Shown: positions 38,563-50,749, counted from the stretch's first letter. The stretch: DNA of 64,000 nt from Sphaerotilus mobilis (GCF_004216565.1 NZ_SGWV01000009.1:124001-188000); one strand, 5' to 3'. Made by a program: numbers and translations. Notes: generated by a model not told the origin, from the sequence alone.

Positions 38563-39552
38563 ATGACCACTGCCCGCCGCGCCCCCGTCACCCTCGCCCT
38601 GCTGGCCCTGGCCGCATCGGCCACCTTCTCCGGCGCCAGCCTGGCGCAAGGCGTGGCCTATGTGTCGAGCGAGAAGGACAACACCCTGTCCGTGTTCGAC
38701 CTCGCCACCCAGGCCGTCACGGGCACCGTCGCCACCTGCAAGCGCCCGCGCCACATGCGCACGACGCCCGATGGCAAGCAGCTGGTGGTCGCCTGCGGCG
38801 ATTCCGGCGAGGCCGACGTGATCGACCTGTCCACGCGCAAGTCGGTCGGCCGCATCGACCTGGGCGAAGACCCGGAGATCTTCGACCTGTCGCCCGATGG
38901 CAAGACGCTCTACGTCAGCAATGAGGAAGACGCCGAGATCGGCGTCATCGACGTCGCCAGCGGCAAGCGCAGCAAAGCCGTCAAGGTCGGTCAGGAACCC
39001 GAGGGCGTGATCGTCAGCCCGGACGGCAAGAAGGTCTACGCCACCTCCGAGGTCGCCAGCATGGTCCACGTGATCGACACGGCCACTGGCAAGGTCACGC
39101 ACAACATCAAGGTCGGCAAGCGCCCGCGCCGCTTCGCCATGACGCCCGATGGCGCGCAACTCTGGGTCAGCAACGAACTGGGCGCCAGCGTGAGCGTGAT
39201 CTCCACGGCCGACAACAAGGTGATCGAGACGATCAAGTTCGCCGTCAAGGGCGCCCGCGCCAGCGACATCACGCCGGTCGACGTCAAGATCAGCGCCGAC
39301 GGCAAGCGCGCCTATGTCGGCCTGGGCAATGCCAACCACGTCGCCTTCGTCGACGTGGCCACCCGCAAGACGACCGACCTGGTGCTGGCCGGCAAGCGGG
39401 CCTGGGGCCTGGGTCTGAACAAGGCGCAAGACCGCCTCTACGTCGCCAACGGCTTGTCCGATGACCTGACGGTCATCGATACCGGCGCGGCCAAGGCGCT
39501 GAAGACCGTGCGTGTCGGCCGCGTGCCGCACAGCGTGGTGGTGGTCGAGTGA
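38563..39552 (+). CDS. Secreted YVTN-type beta-propeller protein
   Basis: This 329-residue protein has a signal peptide (cleavage likely after Ala28, ASLAQG) and about seven blades with repeating AYVSSEKDNTLSVFDLA-like strands. Each blade includes SPDGK or TPDGA turns. Two Cys (in TVATCKRP and LVVACGDSG) could form a disulfide in the first blades. It resembles the beta-propeller family associated with PQQ-dependent catabolism (TIGR03866). The ATG at 38563 is chosen for the signal peptide; an in-frame start at 38383 overlaps the regulator gene. Confidence 0.87.
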   Translation: MTTARRAPVTLALLALAASATFSGASLAQGVAYVSSEKDNTLSVFDLATQAVTGTVATCKRPRHMRTTPDGKQLVVACGDSGEADVIDLSTRKSVGRIDLGEDPEIFDLSPDGKTLYVSNEEDAEIGVIDVASGKRSKAVKVGQEPEGVIVSPDGKKVYATSEVASMVHVIDTATGKVTHNIKVGKRPRRFAMTPDGAQLWVSNELGASVSVISTADNKVIETIKFAVKGARASDITPVDVKISADGKRAYVGLGNANHVAFVDVATRKTTDLVLAGKRAWGLGLNKAQDRLYVANGLSDDLTVIDTGAAKALKTVRVGRVPHSVVVVE

Positions 39553-39616
39553 CGGCGCGCAACGATTGAAGGTTGGACGACGGGGCTGCCTGCCCGGGTG
39601 ACGGACCCGGCGGCGG

Positions 39617-39671
39617 GTGACAAGGGCGGGCGCATGGCGTCCGCCCTTGTCACGTCTGCCCTTGTCACGTC
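39617..39671. repeat. Hairpin with a duplicated right arm
   Basis: GTGACAAGGGCGG (39617-39629) pairs perfectly with CCGCCCTTGTCAC (39641-39653). The right arm is then repeated nearly exactly: CGCCCTTGTCACGTC (39642-39656) and TGCCCTTGTCACGTC (39657-39671). It lies in the gap between convergent genes and may terminate transcription, although no T run follows. Confidence 0.75.
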
Positions 39672-39680
39672 AGGGGCGGC

Positions 39681-40805
39681 TCAGGGAAAGACGGCCAGGA
39701 ACAGAAAGACCGCGAACAGCACGAGGTGGACGGCGCCCTGCAGCACCGTGGCGCGGCCGCGTCCCAGCGTCAAGGTGCCGACCATGAAGGTCAGCACCAG
39801 CATCACGATGGCGCTGGCATCCAGGCCGAGCACCAGCGGATGCGGATAGAACAACGACAGCACGGCGACCGCCGGGATGGTCAGCCCGATGCTGGCCAGC
39901 GCCGAGCCGATCGCCAGGTTCAGGCTGGTCTGCAGCCGGTTGTGTGCGGCTGCGCGCACCGCCGCCCAGGTCTCGGGCAGCAGCACCAGCAAGGCCACCA
40001 GCACACCGACCAGCGACTGCGGCGCCCCCAGCGCGCTGACACCGGCCTCCAGGCTGGGCGCCAGGGTCTTGGCCAGACCGACGACGCCGACCAGGCAGAC
40101 CATCAGCAGGCTCAGCGCGACCCAGGCGACCGCCGCGCTGGGCGGCTCGGCATGGGCGCTGGCATCCGCCAGGTCTTGCGCATCGGCCGGCAGGAAGTAG
40201 TCGCGGTGGCGCACCGTCTGCACGAACACGAAGACGCCGTAGAGCGCCAGCGACACTACCCCGGCAAAGGCCAGCTGCGGCCCGGAAAACGTCGGCCCCG
40301 GCGTGCTGGTGGTGAAGACGGGCAGCACCAGCGTCAAGGTGCACAAGGCGGCCAGCACCGCCAGCGACGGGCTGGTGCCCTCGACCCGGAAGGCCAGCAC
40401 GCCGTGGCGGATGCCGCCCACCAGCAGGCACAGGCCGACCACGCCGTTGCAGACGATCATGACGGCAGCGAACACCGTGTCGCGCGCCAGCGCACTGGCC
40501 GAGGCGCCACCGGCCAGCATCAGCGAGACGATCAGCGCCACCTCGATCACCGTCACCGCCAAGGCCAGCACCAGCGTGCCGAAGGGCTCGCCGACCCGGT
40601 GGGCAACGACCTCGGCGTGGTGGACCGCCGACAGCACCGCCGCGATCAGACCAGCCGCCGCCAGCAGGACCGCCCACCAGGCCTGCGAGCCAAGGCCCTG
40701 CAGCGCCACCAGCAGGACCAGCGCCAGCGCCGGCAGTTGCAGGCTCCACATCGGCAAGGCGTGCGGAAGCCGGGAAGCGATCGACGGGCGGGGTGGGCTG
40801 CTCAT
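39681..40805 (-). CDS. chaA: ChaA-like Ca2+(Na+)/H+ antiporter
   Basis: This 374-residue protein with about 11 membrane helices belongs to the CaCA exchanger superfamily. The first alpha repeat reads GEPFGTLVLALAVTVIEVAL and the second includes VLLPETWAAVRAAAHNRLQ and NLAIGSALASIGLTIPAV, giving the paired acidic sites of the exchanger. ChaA proteins expel Na+ or Ca2+ in exchange for protons. The ATG at 40805 gives MSSPPRPS; an ATG at 40874 would add 23 Pro-rich residues. The promoter is unclear. Confidence 0.9.
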   Translation of the reverse strand: MSSPPRPSIASRLPHALPMWSLQLPALALVLLVALQGLGSQAWWAVLLAAAGLIAAVLSAVHHAEVVAHRVGEPFGTLVLALAVTVIEVALIVSLMLAGGASASALARDTVFAAVMIVCNGVVGLCLLVGGIRHGVLAFRVEGTSPSLAVLAALCTLTLVLPVFTTSTPGPTFSGPQLAFAGVVSLALYGVFVFVQTVRHRDYFLPADAQDLADASAHAEPPSAAVAWVALSLLMVCLVGVVGLAKTLAPSLEAGVSALGAPQSLVGVLVALLVLLPETWAAVRAAAHNRLQTSLNLAIGSALASIGLTIPAVAVLSLFYPHPLVLGLDASAIVMLVLTFMVGTLTLGRGRATVLQGAVHLVLFAVFLFLAVFP

Positions 40806-41003
40806 GCCAAAAGCATACGGGAGGGGGCCGCAGCGGGGCGCGGGCGGCGGCAGATGTCCCCGGGTCGGCGGCATCGGGCATGATGTCGGCCGTCGTCAGG
40901 CCGCTGTACCCGGGCCGGCGTATGGTCCCGAATCACGGTTCCTGATCGCACGGAACCTGAATTCCGTTCCCGTCACTCCCCCGATTTCCAGCAGGAGACT
41001 CAC

Positions 41004-42188
41004 ATGAGCAAGCGCGACGTCGTCGTTCTGGGCGCAGCCCGTTCCGCCATCGGCACTTTCGCGGGTTCGCTCGCCGACATGGAGCCGGCCGACCTGGCTG
41101 GCGCGGTCATGAAGGCCACGGTCGAGCGTTCGGGCGTCGACCCGAAGTCGATCAACTACGTGACGGTCGGCAACTGCATCCCGACCGAAAGCCGTTATGC
41201 CTACGTGGCCCGCGTGGCCTCGATCCAGGCCGGCCTGCCGATGGACTCGGTCGCCATGGCCGTCAACCGGCTGTGCTCGTCGGGCCTGCAGGGCATCGTC
41301 ACCACGGCGCAGAACATCCTGCTGTCGGACTGCGACTACGGCGTCGGCGGCGGCGTCGAAGTCATGAGCCGCGGCGCCTACCTGTCGCCGCAGATGCGTT
41401 CGGGTGCCCGCATGGGCGACGCCAAGATGCTCGACGCGATGGTCGCCGTGCTGACCGACCCGTTCGGCGTCGGTCACATGGGCATCACCGCCGAGAACCT
41501 GGTGACCAAGTGGGGCATCAGCCGTGAAGAGCAGGACGCCGTGGCCGTCGAGTCGCACCGCCGCGCCGCGCTGGCCATCGCCGAAGGCCGCTTCAAGAGC
41601 CAGATCGTCCCGATCGTCAAGCAGACCCGCAAGGGCGAAGTGACCTTCGACACCGACGAGCACGTCAAGGCCAGCACGACGATGGAGACGCTGGCCAAGA
41701 TGAAGCCGGCGTTCAAGAAGGACGGCTCGGTCACCGCCGGCAACGCCTCGGGCATCAACGACGGCGCCGCCTTCCTGGTGCTGGGCGACGCCGCCCGCGC
41801 CTCGGCCGACGGCCACAAGCCGCTGGCCCGCCTGGTGTCCTACGCCGTCGCTGGCGTGCCCAACGACGTGATGGGCGAAGGCCCGATCCCGGCCACCAAG
41901 ATCGCCCTGAAGAAGGCCGGCCTGACGCTCGACCAGATCGACGTGATCGAGTCCAACGAAGCTTTCGCCGCTCAGGCGATCGCCGTGGCGCGTGGCCTGG
42001 AGTTCGACCTGTCCAAGGTCAACCCCAACGGCGGCGCGATCGCCCTGGGTCACCCGGTGGGCTGCTCGGGCGCCTTCCTGGCGGTCAAGGCCATCTACGA
42101 GCTGCAGCGCACGCAACAGCGCTACGCGCTGGTGACGATGTGCATCGGCGGCGGCCAGGGCATCGCGGCGATCTTCGAACGCCTGTGA
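41004..42188 (+). CDS. bktB: Acetyl-CoA C-acyltransferase (BktB-like thiolase)
   Basis: This 394-residue thiolase cleaves or forms beta-ketoacyl-CoA, and in Burkholderiales BktB feeds polyhydroxyalkanoate synthesis. Catalytic Cys91 is in NRLCSSGLQG, His350 in GHPVGCSGA and Cys380 in MCIGGGQGIAAIFERL. Similarity to Cupriavidus BktB, remembered rather than aligned, runs along the whole chain. Residue 354 is Cys where Ala or Thr is more usual (GHPxGA/T). AGGAG upstream decides the start. Inverted repeats of GGTTCC/GGAACC lie at 40936-40970. Confidence 0.9.
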   Translation: MSKRDVVVLGAARSAIGTFAGSLADMEPADLAGAVMKATVERSGVDPKSINYVTVGNCIPTESRYAYVARVASIQAGLPMDSVAMAVNRLCSSGLQGIVTTAQNILLSDCDYGVGGGVEVMSRGAYLSPQMRSGARMGDAKMLDAMVAVLTDPFGVGHMGITAENLVTKWGISREEQDAVAVESHRRAALAIAEGRFKSQIVPIVKQTRKGEVTFDTDEHVKASTTMETLAKMKPAFKKDGSVTAGNASGINDGAAFLVLGDAARASADGHKPLARLVSYAVAGVPNDVMGEGPIPATKIALKKAGLTLDQIDVIESNEAFAAQAIAVARGLEFDLSKVNPNGGAIALGHPVGCSGAFLAVKAIYELQRTQQRYALVTMCIGGGQGIAAIFERL

Positions 42189-42220
42189 TCCACGTCCGAT
42201 CCGTCGGACGCATCAATAAC

Positions 42221-42246
42221 AAAGGGGCCTCTGGCCCCTTTTTTCA
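42221..42246 (+). terminator. Rho-independent terminator of the thiolase gene
   Basis: AAAGGGGCC pairs with GGCCCCTTT around loop TCT, followed by further T (to 42244). It lies 33 bases after the thiolase stop. The A run on the left could let it serve the converging gene too. Confidence 0.92.
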
Positions 42247-42262
42247 TGCGGCGGCGGACGCC

Positions 42263-42568
42263 TCAGTCGGCCGACTTCGCCAGCAGGTCGAAGTGCTCCA
42301 CCACCGGCGGCTGCGCGAAGAAGGGGCCGACGATGGCGCGCCACTGCGCAAAGGCCGGCGACTCGCGGAAGCCGACGGTGTGGTCCTCCAGCGTGGCCCA
42401 CCAGATCGTCAGCAGGTAACGCTCGGGCGACTCGATGCCCTTGTGGACCTTGAAGCCGTGAAAGCCCTTGGCATGGGCGATGACGGTGGCCAGCCCGTGC
42501 TGGATGGCGGCATCGAACTCGGCCTGGCGGCCAGGCTGGATGCGGATGTCGGCGACTTCGAGAATCAT
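42263..42568 (-). CDS. Antibiotic biosynthesis monooxygenase-fold protein
   Basis: This 101-residue protein has the ABM dimeric alpha/beta-barrel pattern: MILEVADIRIQPGRQAEFDA, GFHGFKVHKGIESPERYLLT and IWWATLEDHTVGFRESPAFA. Such proteins range from monooxygenases to heme-degrading enzymes; substrate unknown. The ATG at 42568 gives the domain start. Immediately upstream are four tandem units of GGGGCGTT (42584-42614). Confidence 0.88.
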   Translation of the reverse strand: MILEVADIRIQPGRQAEFDAAIQHGLATVIAHAKGFHGFKVHKGIESPERYLLTIWWATLEDHTVGFRESPAFAQWRAIVGPFFAQPPVVEHFDLLAKSAD

Positions 42569-42583
42569 GGTGGGGCTCCTGAT

Positions 42584-42614
42584 GGGGCGTGGGGCGTTGG
42601 GGCGTTGGGGTGTT
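42584..42614. repeat. Four tandem GGGGCGTT units
   Basis: Units of 7-8 bases (GGGGCGT, GGGGCGTT, GGGGCGTT, GGGGTGTT) are repeated head to tail just upstream of the ABM gene on the opposite strand. They lie in the divergent promoter gap with yaeQ, so copy number might affect expression. Confidence 0.7.
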
Positions 42615-42686
42615 GAGTAGAGGCCGACGGCGCGGTTCGGCAAGGCCGGCATCGTAGCGAGGCCGGGTCGCCCGGGACCCCCCACC

Positions 42687-42692
42687 TAGAAT
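42687..42692 (+). promoter_or_regulatory. -10 element of yaeQ, suggesting a leaderless transcript
   Basis: ACCTAGAAT gives TAGAAT six bases before the ATG at 42699. With normal spacing the transcript would start at or next to the start codon. No Shine-Dalgarno is seen and the -35 is poor. Confidence 0.45.
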
Positions 42693-42698
42693 CCCCCG

Positions 42699-43247
42699 AT
42701 GGCCATACGCTCCACCATCCACAAGGCCGAACTGGCCATCGCCGACATCGACCGGGGCTACTACGCCGACCACGCGCTGACGATCGCGCGGCATCCATCC
42801 GAGACCGAACAGCGGCTGATGGTGCGCATCCTGGCCTTCATGCTCCACGCCGACGAGCGCCTGACCATGGCCGGCGACATCTCCACCGACGACGAGCCTG
42901 CCCTCTGGCAGCGCGACGACACCGGCGCGGTGCTGCACTGGATCGAGGTCGGCCTGCCCGATGAACGGGTCATCCGCAAGGCCTGCGGCCGGGCCGACCG
43001 GGTCACCGTGCTGACCTATGGCGCACGCAAGGCCGAGGCCTGGTGGGCCGACAACAAGAACACGCTGGCGCGCCACCGCAACCTGACGGTCGACTTCCTC
43101 AACGAGCCCGCCTGCGAGGCGCTGACCGCGCTGGTCGACCGCTCAATGCGGCTGTCGGCCACGATCCAGGACGGCCACATCCTCGTCAGCACCGCCAAGG
43201 GAAGCGCCGAGCTGGCGCTGGAGCACTGGCAGGCGCCGCCTGCCTGA
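42699..43247 (+). CDS. yaeQ: YaeQ family protein
   Basis: This 182-residue protein follows the YaeQ family along its length: MAIRSTIHKAELAIADIDRG, HPSETEQRLMVRILAFML, GLPDERVIRKACGRADRV and the final SAELALEHWQ. YaeQ has a PD-(D/E)XK nuclease-like fold and was linked to transcript elongation as an RfaH suppressor; its activity is not settled. The start lies directly after a -10-like element, which suggests translation from a leaderless mRNA. prfC follows after 91 bases. Confidence 0.93.
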   Translation: MAIRSTIHKAELAIADIDRGYYADHALTIARHPSETEQRLMVRILAFMLHADERLTMAGDISTDDEPALWQRDDTGAVLHWIEVGLPDERVIRKACGRADRVTVLTYGARKAEAWWADNKNTLARHRNLTVDFLNEPACEALTALVDRSMRLSATIQDGHILVSTAKGSAELALEHWQAPPA

Positions 43248-43338
43248 TTCAAGCGGCGGCAAGCACCGCTGGCGGCGCTGCGAGAATCACGGGTTCGCCC
43301 GATGACACCGGGCCCTGCAGACCCCAGAGCGCGCCGCC

Positions 43339-44979
<1,641 letters not shown>

Positions 44980-44986
44980 ACGGACA

Positions 44987-45004
44987 AGCCGCCCGAAGGC
45001 GGCT
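44987..45004. terminator. Short hairpin between convergent prfC and lldD-like genes
   Basis: AGCCGCC and GGCGGCT pair around a CGAA loop. The tail is CTCTGG rather than a T run, so terminator activity is only possible. Confidence 0.45.
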
Positions 45005-45027
45005 CTCTGGATGGCGTCGCAGCGGGC

Positions 45028-46191
45028 TCAGTCGCGCGGCGCCACCGGGTAGGTGCCCGGCACCAGGATCGAGCGGTCGACGTTGACCAGCTTGGTGTGG
45101 CCGCAGAAGGCCATGGTCACGTCGAGTTCCTTGTGCAGGATCTGCAGCGCCTTGCTGACGCCGGCCTCGCCCATGGCGCCCAGGCCGTAGACCATGGCGC
45201 GGCCGATCATCGTGCCGCGTGCGCCCAGGGCCCAGGCCTTGAGCACGTCCTGGCCGCTGCGGATGCCGCCGTCCATCCAGACCTCGACCTTCGAACCCAC
45301 CGCGTCGACGATGGCCGGCAGCGCATCCAGGCTGGCCGGCGCACCGTCGAGCTGGCGACCGCCGTGGTTGCTGACCACGATGGCATCGGCACCGGCCTGC
45401 GCGGCCAGCACGGCGTCCTCGACCTCCATGATCCCCTTGAGGATGAGCTTGCCGCCCCAGCGCTCCTTGACCCAGGCCACATCGGCCCAGGACAGGCGCG
45501 GGTCGAACTGCTCGTTGGTCCAGGCCGACAACGAGCGCATGTCGCTGACACCCTGCACATGGCCGACCAGGTTGCGGAAGGTGTGGCGGCGCGTGCCGGC
45601 CATGCCCAGGCACCAACGCGGCTTAGTCATCAGGTTGACGATGTTGGCCAGCGTGGGCCGCGGCGGTGCGGTCAGGCCGTTCTTCAGGTCCTTGTGACGC
45701 TGGCCGATCACCTGCAGGTCCAGCGTCAGCACCAGCGCGCTGCACTTCGCGGCCTTGCAGCGGTCGATCATGCGGGCCATCGCCTCGCGGTCACGCATCA
45801 TGTAGAGCTGGAACCAGAAGGGCGCGGTGGTGTGCTCGGCGATGTCCTCGATCGAGCAGATGCTCATCGTCGACAGCGTGAACGGGATGCCGAACTTCTC
45901 GGCCGCCCGCGCGGCATGGATCTCGCCGTCGGCGTGCTGCATGCCGGTCAGGCCAACCGGGGCGATCGCCACAGGCATCTTCGCGGCCTGGCCGATCATC
46001 TCGACGGCGGTGCTGCGGTTCTCCATGTTCACCGCCACGCGCTGACGCAGCTTGATGCGGGCAAACGCGCTCTCGTTGTCGCGGTAGGTGCCCTCGGTCC
46101 ACGAGCCCGAATCGGCGTAGTCGTAGAACATGCGCGGCACGCGTTTCTCGGCCAGCACGCGCAGGTCCTCGATGTTGGTGATCACGGGCAT
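45028..46191 (-). CDS. lldD: FMN-dependent 2-hydroxy-acid dehydrogenase (LldD-like)
   Basis: This 387-residue flavoprotein oxidises L-lactate or a related 2-hydroxy acid. FMN and active-site motifs are APVGLTGMQHADGE, STMSICSIEDIAEH, PFWFQLYMMRDRE, LILKGIMEVEDA and VVSNHGGRQLDGAP, with the catalytic His in SNHGG. Its tail, GPGTYPVAPRD-like, fits membrane-associated lactate dehydrogenases. The exact substrate is not certain. It lies 87 bases downstream of a LysR gene on the same strand and may be regulated by it. Confidence 0.9.
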   Translation of the reverse strand: MPVITNIEDLRVLAEKRVPRMFYDYADSGSWTEGTYRDNESAFARIKLRQRVAVNMENRSTAVEMIGQAAKMPVAIAPVGLTGMQHADGEIHAARAAEKFGIPFTLSTMSICSIEDIAEHTTAPFWFQLYMMRDREAMARMIDRCKAAKCSALVLTLDLQVIGQRHKDLKNGLTAPPRPTLANIVNLMTKPRWCLGMAGTRRHTFRNLVGHVQGVSDMRSLSAWTNEQFDPRLSWADVAWVKERWGGKLILKGIMEVEDAVLAAQAGADAIVVSNHGGRQLDGAPASLDALPAIVDAVGSKVEVWMDGGIRSGQDVLKAWALGARGTMIGRAMVYGLGAMGEAGVSKALQILHKELDVTMAFCGHTKLVNVDRSILVPGTYPVAPRD

Positions 46192-46278
46192 GGCGGGTCT
46201 CCTCGGGTGTTTGATGTGGGATGGGCAGCAGGCGCCGCGATGCTAGCGAGCGCCCCGCCCAGGTCGCCGGAAAGAAAT

Positions 46279-47214
46279 TCAGGCGCGACCGGAAAGCGCG
46301 GCGTGGCCTTGCGCGACAGCCGCCTCGCAGACGCTCGCCAGCCAGTCGGCAAAGGCGGCAGCGGCGAGGTCGCCCGACCGGATGCGGACCTGGTACTGCT
46401 GCGCCGGCCGAGCCGGCAGGTCGAACAGCGCACACAGTTCGCCCCGCTGCAGCCAGCCGCGTGCCAGCGACGGCCGCACCAGCGCGACGCCCTGGCCACC
46501 GAGCGCGGCTTCGAGCGTCAGGCCCAGGTCGACCAGGCGCGGGCCGTCGACGGGCTCGGGCCAGTCCAGCCCGGCCGCGCGGAACCAGGGCTGCCACGGC
46601 TCGACCGGGGTGCGCAGCAGCGGCCAGCCCGCCAGATCGGCGGGCAGGCGCGGCCGGCCGTGGCGCTCGATCAGCGCCGGGCTGGCGGCCGGCAGCACCG
46701 CCTCGTCCATCAGCAAGGCCATGCCCGGCGAGCCAAGCGGGCCGTGGCGGACCTCGACATCGGCTTCGACCCCGGCGCCGTCCTGCAGATAGGGAATGGA
46801 CAGCACCACCTCCAGCTCGACCTCCGGATGCATGGCGGTCCAGGCTGGCAAGGCCGGCACCAGCACATGGCGCGAGAAGGTCGGCGGCGCGCTGACCCGC
46901 AGCGTGCGCCGGCGCTGTCGGGCCCGCTGATGCAGCGGCACGGCCGCCAGCAGGCCGAGCGCGGCGCGCACCTGGCCGAGGTATTCCTTGCCCAGCGCGG
47001 TCAAGGTGAGCGCTCGCCCACCGCGCGAGAGCAAGGCCGCGCCGAGCAGGTCCTCCAGCGTCGCGATGCGCTTGCTGACGGCGCTGGCGGTGACGGCAAG
47101 TTCGTCAGCCGCCCGCTCAAAGCTGCCCAGCCGCGCAGCGGCCTCGAAGGCACGCAAGGCCTCGATCGACGGAAATCGCAGGTCAGCGGACGGTGGCAGC
47201 ACGGGCTCGTTCAT
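46279..47214 (-). CDS. LysR-family transcriptional regulator (GcvA-like)
   Basis: This 311-residue regulator has an N-terminal winged helix-turn-helix (about 15-75: IEALRAFEAAARLGSFERAA, ASAVSKRIATLEDLLG) and a LysR effector domain. The DNA-binding region is of the GcvA/AmpR type. The effector is unknown. It is upstream of the hydroxy-acid dehydrogenase and divergent from the str operon, whose promoter lies 51 bases beyond its start codon. Confidence 0.92.
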   Translation of the reverse strand: MNEPVLPPSADLRFPSIEALRAFEAAARLGSFERAADELAVTASAVSKRIATLEDLLGAALLSRGGRALTLTALGKEYLGQVRAALGLLAAVPLHQRARQRRRTLRVSAPPTFSRHVLVPALPAWTAMHPEVELEVVLSIPYLQDGAGVEADVEVRHGPLGSPGMALLMDEAVLPAASPALIERHGRPRLPADLAGWPLLRTPVEPWQPWFRAAGLDWPEPVDGPRLVDLGLTLEAALGGQGVALVRPSLARGWLQRGELCALFDLPARPAQQYQVRIRSGDLAAAAFADWLASVCEAAVAQGHAALSGRA

Positions 47215-47264
47215 GTCCCCACTCTAGAGGACGCCCCGCCGCTCGGCCGTCCGGGCGCTCCGCC

Positions 47265-47294
47265 TTGCCACGTTTTTGAGCAGCCCCCTATAAT
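47265..47294 (+). promoter_or_regulatory. Strong sigma-70 promoter of the str operon
   Basis: TTGCCA (47265-47270) and a consensus TATAAT (47289-47294) are 18 bases apart. Transcription should start near 47301, giving a leader of about 220 bases before rpsL. Confidence 0.85.
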
Positions 47295-47327
47295 CGCGAG
47301 CTTTTCGCTCGGTCCATGGACGACAAC

Positions 47328-47355
47328 TGGCTACACATCCTTGGCTACAAATCCT
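47328..47355 (+). repeat. Tandem 14-base repeat in the str leader
   Basis: TGGCTACACATCCT (47328-47341) is followed directly by TGGCTACAAATCCT (47342-47355), 13 of 14 identical, and then a partial third TGG. The TACAAAT could also act as a secondary -10. Confidence 0.75.
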
Positions 47356-47414
47356 TGGGTGCATCCAGCCAGACCGAACGGGGACGCGACACCAGAAGCC
47401 AGGGCCATGCCCCG

Positions 47415-47451
47415 AAGCCTGCGACGGCCATGAGCCGCACGCAGGCTTTTC
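47415..47451 (+). terminator. Terminator-like hairpin inside the str leader
   Basis: AAGCCTGCG (47415-47423) pairs with CGCAGGCTT (47440-47448). An inner CGGC/GCCG stem lies between them, and the T stretch continues to 47450. It is about 115 bases after the predicted transcription start and 69 bases before rpsL, so it may attenuate the operon or end a small leader RNA. Confidence 0.6.
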
Positions 47452-47519
47452 TGCTGGTCGAGACCCGGGCACCGCGCGAGAAGAACCACCACGTAACTTC
47501 AAACGGGAACAAGTTACCC

Positions 47520-47894
47520 ATGCCAACCATCAATCAGCTCGTGCGCCACGGCCGTGAGGTCGAGCCCACGAAATCCAAGTCACCTGCGATGCAGAACTGC
47601 CCGCAGCGACGCGGCGTCTGCACCCGCGTGTACACCACGACCCCGAAGAAGCCGAACTCGGCGCTCCGGAAGGTCGCCAAGGTGCGCCTGACCAACGGTT
47701 TCGAGGTCATCTCGTACATCGGCGGTGAAGGCCACAACCTGCAGGAACACAGCGTCGTGCTCGTGCGCGGCGGCCGTGTCAAGGACTTGCCGGGTGTGCG
47801 CTATCACATCGTGCGCGGTTCGCTCGACCTGCAAGGCGTCAAGGATCGCAAGCAGTCGCGTTCCAAGTACGGCGCCAAGCGCCCGAAGAAGTGA
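47520..47894 (+). CDS. rpsL: 30S ribosomal protein S12
   Basis: This 124-residue protein sits in the decoding centre. It shows the universal [17 protein letters not shown] with Lys43, and Lys88-Asp89 in [11 protein letters not shown]; these are the wild-type residues at positions where streptomycin-resistance changes occur. The ATG at 47520 gives the exact family length; the frame remains open upstream to 47316, but that is leader sequence. It is the first gene of the str operon. Confidence 0.99.
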   Translation: MPTINQLVRHGREVEPTKSKSPAMQNCPQRRGVCTRVYTTTPKKPNSALRKVAKVRLTNGFEVISYIGGEGHNLQEHSVVLVRGGRVKDLPGVRYHIVRGSLDLQGVKDRKQSRSKYGAKRPKK

Positions 47895-48081
47895 TCGTCT
47901 GATCATCATCCCGTCACGCCGCATCGTCACGATAGGCGCCCGACGGAACCAGCGGCAGCCGACCCATTGGGGCGTGTCTGTCGAGTAAGCGGATGTCCAG
48001 GCTTGTGAGTGACATCTCGGTGGCAGCAGGGGCGCAGGACGCGCACCGCAGCAACCCGCTGAAGCCTCGAAAGGAATAGAA

Positions 48082-48552
48082 ATGCCACGTCGTCGCGAAG
48101 TACCGAAGCGCGAGATCCTCCCGGACCCGAAGTTCGGTTCGGTGGACCTGTCCAAGTTCATGAACGTGATCATGGAATCGGGCAAGAAGGCCGTCGCCGA
48201 ACGCATCATCTACGGTGCGCTCGAGCAGGTCGAGAAGAAGGCCGGCAAGGATCCGATGGAGATCTTCCTGACCGCGCTGAACAACGTGAAGCCCATGGTC
48301 GAAGTGAAGTCCCGCCGTGTCGGTGGTGCGAACTACCAAGTTCCCGTGGAAGTTCGCCCCATCCGCCGGATGGCCTTGGCCATGCGCTGGCTGAAGGAAT
48401 CGGCCCGCAAGCGCAGCGAGAAGTCGATGGCCCAGCGCCTCGCCAACGAGCTGCTCGAAGCCTGCGAAGGCCGTGGTGGCGCGATGAAGAAGCGCGACGA
48501 AGTGCACCGCATGGCCGAAGCCAACAAGGCGTTCTCGCACTTCCGTTTCTGA
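48082..48552 (+). CDS. rpsG: 30S ribosomal protein S7
   Basis: This 156-residue primary-binding protein organises the 16S 3' domain. The N-terminus [20 protein letters not shown] and [16 protein letters not shown] are typical. AAGGAAT upstream supports the start. It is 187 bases after rpsL, a longer gap than usual and without a gene, and 85 bases before fusA. Confidence 0.99.
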   Translation: MPRRREVPKREILPDPKFGSVDLSKFMNVIMESGKKAVAERIIYGALEQVEKKAGKDPMEIFLTALNNVKPMVEVKSRRVGGANYQVPVEVRPIRRMALAMRWLKESARKRSEKSMAQRLANELLEACEGRGGAMKKRDEVHRMAEANKAFSHFRF

Positions 48553-48637
48553 TCCGGTCAACCCGACCTTGAACCCCCCGGCTGCCCCATCCGGTCCGAT
48601 CGACCGGCCAGGGCGGCCTTCGTATTTGGAGTGACAC

Positions 48638-50740
<2,103 letters not shown>

Positions 50741-50749
50741 GCAGTACCC

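Noticed and set aside
47316-47519. N-terminal extension of S12
   Set aside because: The frame is open but S12 has a fixed 124-residue length and the region contains the leader hairpin.
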